This document shows, piece after piece, positions 60,426 to 64,000 of a DNA stretch of 64,000 bases (the first letter of the stretch is position 1; every line of letters starts with the position of its first letter). The notes beneath the pieces were generated by a model. The model was not told where the DNA came from. It saw only the letters and a program-made list of their open reading frames with translations, and ran no database searches. This DNA is from Thomasclavelia ramosa DSM 1402. GTDB lineage: Bacteria; Bacillota_I; Bacilli_A; Erysipelotrichales; Coprobacillaceae. The translations under genes were made by a program, and so were the position numbers. The stretch covers positions 2,914,001-2,978,000 of the forward strand of contig NZ_CP036346.1 in assembly GCF_014131695.1 (NCBI RefSeq), in the 5' to 3' direction.

Positions 60426-60724
60426 AAAAAAACTCTCGCACTCAAAATGACAGACTATGTCATTTTGAGGACGAGAGTATAGTAACCCCGTGGTTCCACC
60501 TCAATTTATTAATACCTCACGATATTAATCTCACCAAGTACGCTATTATATATAGTTCATACTTTTGCTAGATAACGGTTGCACTCCGTAGCCACCTACT
60601 TGATTCAGCGCTCCACTCAAGGATGAGTTCAACAAATCATCAACAATTCTTTTCACCACCCAGAATCTCTCTATGCTCGATAAATTTATTTACTAGTTCC
60701 TATCAAAGTATTTAAGTTATGTTA
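60426..60724 (-). promoter_or_regulatory. T-box riboswitch (leucine type) of the ilv-leu operon
   Basis: The leader has the T-box sequence TGGAACCACGG (complement near 60486-60501). The antiterminator region is followed by a terminator (60426-60477) with a long stem, ACTCTCG then CTCAAAATGACA against its complement, and then seven T. Stem I lies at 60600-60724. The best specifier is CTC (Leu) at 60625-60627 in GAACTCATCC. Uncharged tRNA-Leu would keep the operon on. Firmicute leu operons commonly use such leaders. Confidence 0.88.
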
Positions 60725-60730
60725 CTGAAT

Positions 60731-60759
60731 ATAATAGCCCGTAATTTTGTCGAAGTCAA
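60731..60759 (-). promoter_or_regulatory. Promoter of the ilv-leu operon
   Basis: Minus strand TTGACT (60754-60759), 17 bp, TATTAT (60731-60736), starting the T-box transcript near 60724. Confidence 0.75.
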
Positions 60760-60781
60760 CCCTTTTTCATAAATTTTATAG

Positions 60782-60812
60782 ATAATTAATTATCTGATTA
60801 ATAATTAATTAT
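60782..60812. repeat. Repeated AT palindrome upstream of the leu promoter
   Basis: ATAATTAATTAT occurs at 60782-60793 and 60801-60812, 19 bp apart, 25-50 bp upstream of the -35 box. It could be an UP-like element, a protein site or just AT-rich sequence. Confidence 0.4.
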
Positions 60813-60879
60813 TTCACAAGTCGATTCAATATAAAAGTCCTGATTTTATCAAGTATTTTACCAATATCATCTATTTATT

Positions 60880-61503
60880 CTAATGACAATTTAGTTTCAA
60901 ATTATTGAACTTATTTAGACGTAAAACCGTTCTAGAAGCAAAGAGCCTATCTACTATATAATCATTAGCCAAACAACGATTATACTTCTTTGTTAAAGTC
61001 AAATAATCTTGCTTATTAAACATAAATATCTTAATAACTTCATTATCTGGATATAATAAAACAAACTCTAGTCCTTGTCCATCTCTTAATACCAATTGAT
61101 AAGACGCTTTGCTCCTTAAAGTAGTTTGAATATTATGTTTCATTATCTCAACAATTCGATCATCTAAACCATTTTCTTTAATAACGATTTTTTCTTTTAA
61201 TTCACTTACACTTTTTACAAAACGAAGTTGATAAGCGGTTAAATCTATTTTCACTTTCTTTAAAAAACGGTGTCCATCATGGCTCAACACCACCGCATAT
61301 TTTAATTTCTCATCATAATACATACATTCATACGAAATCCTTTGATAATGTCCACAATGCGGACAACGATATAAAAACAAATCTTCTTCAAAAATATTCT
61401 GTTTTGCCTCTAAATCTTGTCTATTAATTATTGGATATAACTGTTTTTCCCCAACCCCTAAGCAATGAACACAGGTAACTTCCAGCTTAATCTCATTAGT
61501 CAT
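60880..61503 (-). CDS. CpXC-domain protein
   Basis: A 207-residue protein with two CxxC pairs near the N-terminus (CVHCLG and, after about 35 residues, CPHCGHYQ), the mark of CpXC proteins, a family of unknown function thought to bind zinc. The C-terminal part is helix-rich and not recognised. Its start follows GAGGAATG, and it is separate from both neighbours. No function is assigned. Confidence 0.75.
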   Translation of the reverse strand: MTNEIKLEVTCVHCLGVGEKQLYPIINRQDLEAKQNIFEEDLFLYRCPHCGHYQRISYECMYYDEKLKYAVVLSHDGHRFLKKVKIDLTAYQLRFVKSVSELKEKIVIKENGLDDRIVEIMKHNIQTTLRSKASYQLVLRDGQGLEFVLLYPDNEVIKIFMFNKQDYLTLTKKYNRCLANDYIVDRLFASRTVLRLNKFNNLKLNCH

Positions 61504-61662
61504 CTTTCATTCCTCCTCAATGTCCTTGCATACATTCTACTAAACTAAATAAATCTAACTACCAAATCTTCTATAATTTATCTTAAGAATATGCAAAGAT
61601 TTTTCAGCTTATTTAAGACAATTAGCATGATTGATCATGTTACAATATAAAGGGTGATAAAA

Positions 61663-62868
61663 ATGTCAAAGAAAAAATTAAAACTAAAACGTCCAATTAA
61701 AATATTTCTTAATTTTCTCCTGCTTTTATCCCTCGTAACGGGGACGTATTTATTTATCAATAGAAAAGAAACATCAATCAAATCACCAAACAAATCCACT
61801 TCTACTAAAAGGCCAAGAATAGTTAATGCATCTTTTATCGGCGATTTATTATATGAACAGCCATACTATGATTGGATTGGAACAAGTTACAATGATAAAG
61901 GCTATTATGACTTAGTAAAACCATATTTTTTAAATGACGATCTAACATTAGCCAATATGGAAGTCCCTATCGGCGGCAAAGGATTAGGAGTATCCGGAAC
62001 TGGTTATAGTTTTAATGCTCCTGAGGAAATTGGTAATCAAGTTATCGCTATGGGTGTCGATGCTGTTAATCTTGCTAATAATCATGCTAACGACGCGGGT
62101 CCTCAAGGACGTATCAATACATTAAGCTTCTTTAAAAAACACCAGATTCTAACAACCGGAATCTATGAATCAAAAGAAGTCCGAACACAAATCCCTACAA
62201 AAACCATAAATGATATAACCTTCAGTTTTCTTGGCTACACTTATAAAACTAATAAGCCTGATAATCAAAACAGAGAACTGATTGGTTATTATCGCAACCT
62301 TGACACTATGAAACTCGATAATGCTCATAAAGAAATCATAAAACAAGAAGTTGCACAAGCAAAACAGCTTAGTGATATAGTTATCGTTAGTGTTCATTGG
62401 GGCAATGAGTTTACATATGCTGTCAATAGTGAACAAAAAGAATTAGCTAATTATCTAAACGAATTAGGGGTTGATGTCATTATCGGTCATCATTCACATT
62501 GTATTCAGCCAATTGAATGGTTAGAAACTACCAACCATAAAACACTTGTTGTATATTCATTAGGATCATTTATTTCAGCTGATAATCAGGTAACTAGAGC
62601 AACACCAGAATTTGCCAATGCATATAATGTTTCAATGATCCTGCAAATAACTTTTGAAAAGAATAATAATTCTACCATAATTAAAAATATTAATTCTCTC
62701 CCAGTCATCAACTATTATGATCAAAAATTTGAAAATTTTAAATTGGTGCCTATAGATAAATATAATGAAAAATTAGAAAAAAGTCATAATCGTTATTCAA
62801 AAGGATTAACTAAAGACTTCATTACCAATAGTTTTAACAATGTGATTGATCAACAGTTTAAACAATAA
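61663..62868 (+). CDS. CapA-family metallophosphatase-like protein
   Basis: A 401-residue secreted or anchored protein from ATG 61663 (AAGGGTGATAAAA precedes it). Residues 1-20 are basic and a hydrophobic helix follows (LNFLLLLSLVTGTYLFI). The PGA_cap domain has FIGDLLYE, LANMEVP, NLANNHANDAG, VSVHWGNEF and IIGHHSHCIQP, the metal-binding pattern of CapA. In bacilli CapA helps make or export poly-gamma-glutamate, but lone copies occur widely without capBC. None is near here, so the substrate is open. Confidence 0.88.
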   Translation: MSKKKLKLKRPIKIFLNFLLLLSLVTGTYLFINRKETSIKSPNKSTSTKRPRIVNASFIGDLLYEQPYYDWIGTSYNDKGYYDLVKPYFLNDDLTLANMEVPIGGKGLGVSGTGYSFNAPEEIGNQVIAMGVDAVNLANNHANDAGPQGRINTLSFFKKHQILTTGIYESKEVRTQIPTKTINDITFSFLGYTYKTNKPDNQNRELIGYYRNLDTMKLDNAHKEIIKQEVAQAKQLSDIVIVSVHWGNEFTYAVNSEQKELANYLNELGVDVIIGHHSHCIQPIEWLETTNHKTLVVYSLGSFISADNQVTRATPEFANAYNVSMILQITFEKNNNSTIIKNINSLPVINYYDQKFENFKLVPIDKYNEKLEKSHNRYSKGLTKDFITNSFNNVIDQQFKQ

Positions 62869-62907
62869 AAAGCACTAAATCAGCTTGTACTAATTTAGGC
62901 TTTTTTA
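62867..62907. terminator. Shared terminator after capA-like and ABC permease genes
   Basis: AAAAGC-A-CTAAAT and ATTTAG-GCTTTT with a loop of about 12 nt; T run on one side and A run on the other, between converging genes. Confidence 0.75.
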
Positions 62908-63624
62908 ATCTTCTTTTCTTATCTGCTTGATCTTGAAACTTGCTACAATTAGCATTATCATAAAAATTATTAACTGAACAGCCACATTAAGCCACAAAAA
63001 ATCATTTGTACACATTAATTCAAATCCCCATGTGGCCGGTAAAATTCTGCCTATCACCTGTAATACGTTAGGGAGCATTGCTACAGGGAACATTATTCCT
63101 GATAACATGATCGACGGTAAAAAAACTAGTTGCGTTGCCATTCCCATTTTCGCTGCACTTTTGAAAAATACACCAAAAACCATTCCAATACTCAAACTAA
63201 CTATGATAAATAAAATCACCCCCAATAAATATATAAAAATATTTTCAGGTATTTGTGCTTTAAAAATAATCGGGGCACTTATTAAAATTATCAAACTCAT
63301 CACAAATAAATGCATAATCCCAGAAATAAAATTACTTGCGGCAATCGTCCATAAAGGAATCTTTCCTACCTGATAAGCCTTTTTTATGTCACTATGATAA
63401 AATTCCACTAACGGATATGGAGAACCTAAGACTCCACCCATGGTAATAGCAAAAACACTCATTACTTGAATTATCGTTTTATCAGCATCGGGCAAAATCG
63501 ATATAAAACCCCCCCCAATAAACAAATAAAAGACTAAGGGAACCACATAATAATGAACTAATAATTCTTTACTGCGAAGATTTAATTTCCAGTTTAATCC
63601 AATTTGATAGATGAAAGCCCTCAT
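62905..63624 (-). CDS. ABC-2 type permease
   Basis: A 239-residue membrane protein with about six hydrophobic helices and the ABC-2 topology (a cytosolic start, then helix pairs, ending in the basic KIKQIRKED). It overlaps the ATPase gene upstream by 4 bp (ATGA), so the two form one exporter. The substrate of such two-gene exporters, drug or lipid-like, cannot be told. Confidence 0.88.
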   Translation of the reverse strand: MRAFIYQIGLNWKLNLRSKELLVHYYVVPLVFYLFIGGGFISILPDADKTIIQVMSVFAITMGGVLGSPYPLVEFYHSDIKKAYQVGKIPLWTIAASNFISGIMHLFVMSLIILISAPIIFKAQIPENIFIYLLGVILFIIVSLSIGMVFGVFFKSAAKMGMATQLVFLPSIMLSGIMFPVAMLPNVLQVIGRILPATWGFELMCTNDFLWLNVAVQLIIFMIMLIVASFKIKQIRKED

Positions 63625-64000
63625 GATTGCACCTCTTTTAAAAATCTTTCTTCCAGCTTTGGCTGAACAGTATTTATTTCCATAATTTTAATACTTTGTT
63701 CCTCGGTTAATTGAATAATTGCTTTTAATGTTATCTCTAAGTTTGTAGTCTCAAAGATATAATACTCCTGTTCCTGAGAAACTATTTCAAACTGCTCATT
63801 TAATCGGGGCACCTTTGAAAAACGAACCTTTAATTTAAATTTACTTTGCATTGTTTGATGCAATTGATCAGGAGCCCCAATAAAAACAATTTTCCCATGA
63901 TTTAATACTCCGATTCGATCACACAACTCTTCAACCTCGGTCATATCATGACTCGCTAATAAAATTGTTTTACCTTGGGTTTTTAGTCGTTTAATTTCTT
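63621..64000 (-). CDS. ABC transporter ATPase, C-terminal part (runs off the window)
   Basis: The gene begins beyond the right edge; its last 126 or so codons are here. SHDMTEVEELCDRIGVL contains the switch histidine and what follows the Walker B region of an ABC ATPase. A C-terminal domain with KLKVRFSKVPRLN follows. An internal ATG at 63944 is not the true start, since the frame stays open to the edge with IKRLKTQGKTILLA. It pairs with the ABC-2 permease gene. Confidence 0.9.
   Translation of the reverse strand, partial: EIKRLKTQGKTILLASHDMTEVEELCDRIGVLNHGKIVFIGAPDQLHQTMQSKFKLKVRFSKVPRLNEQFEIVSQEQEYYIFETTNLEITLKAIIQLTEEQSIKIMEINTVQPKLEERFLKEVQS

Overview
The window is AT-rich outside the rRNA genes. 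Its gene content and protein sequences suggest an anaerobic gut Firmicute of the Erysipelotrichia, perhaps near the Clostridium ramosum/spiroforme (Thomasclavelia) group. That placement is inferred from protein character: an RpoB with the Mollicutes-type Asn in the rifampicin pocket, a desulfoferrodoxin, lone lactose/cellobiose-type PTS proteins and an Agr system. No database search was possible.

Layout. (1) 1-15800: a tandem array of rRNA operons, all on the minus strand and almost identical. Operon A has 16S and a 23S cut by the window edge. B and C are complete 16S-23S-5S units. Each has two sigma-A-type promoters, and B and C show a strong terminator after 5S. The spacer between B and A carries a 1651-bp IS110 element whose non-coding left end looks like a bridge RNA with guide loops matching its own insertion site and donor ends. 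(2) 15.8-33.2 kb, minus strand: a lone PTS IIA, the str operon (rpsL-rpsG-fusA-tuf), a HTH protein, a IIB-like protein, a decayed hydrolase, then rplK-rplA, rplJ-rplL, a 16S rRNA methyltransferase gene, rpoB and rpoC. Candidate RNA control sites precede rplK, rplA and rplJ. (3) 33.5-40.1 kb: an SDR oxidoreductase, desulfoferrodoxin, tpiA-pgk, a rhodanese and an OpuC/EgtU-type ABC importer. (4) 40.1-44.7 kb: a broken group II intron lodged behind the terminator of an Agr quorum-sensing locus (agrB-agrD, divergent from the regulator and kinase genes). The 47-codon agrD predicts a serine-lactone autoinducing peptide. (5) 44.7-50.7 kb: YitT membrane protein, PHP phosphoesterase, ROK regulator, TetR regulator with oleate hydratase, a 38-residue membrane peptide and an unknown protein. 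(6) 50.8-60.7 kb, minus strand: a complete branched-chain amino acid operon leuA-ilvN-ilvC-leuC-leuD-leuB-ilvD-ilvB under a T-box leader. (7) 60.9-64 kb: a CpXC-type protein, a CapA-like metallophosphatase and the start of an ABC-2 exporter operon.

How it fits together: most of the window is translation and transcription machinery with its usual RNA-level control, next to a self-contained Leu/Val/Ile operon that reads tRNA charging. Mobile DNA sits in non-coding gaps: the IS110 between rrn operons and the intron behind a terminator. The observations most worth following are the IS110 bridge RNA, the serine-type AgrD, the shortened proline loop of ribosomal protein L11, the twin hairpins before rplK and rplA, and the native Asn in the rifampicin pocket of RpoB.
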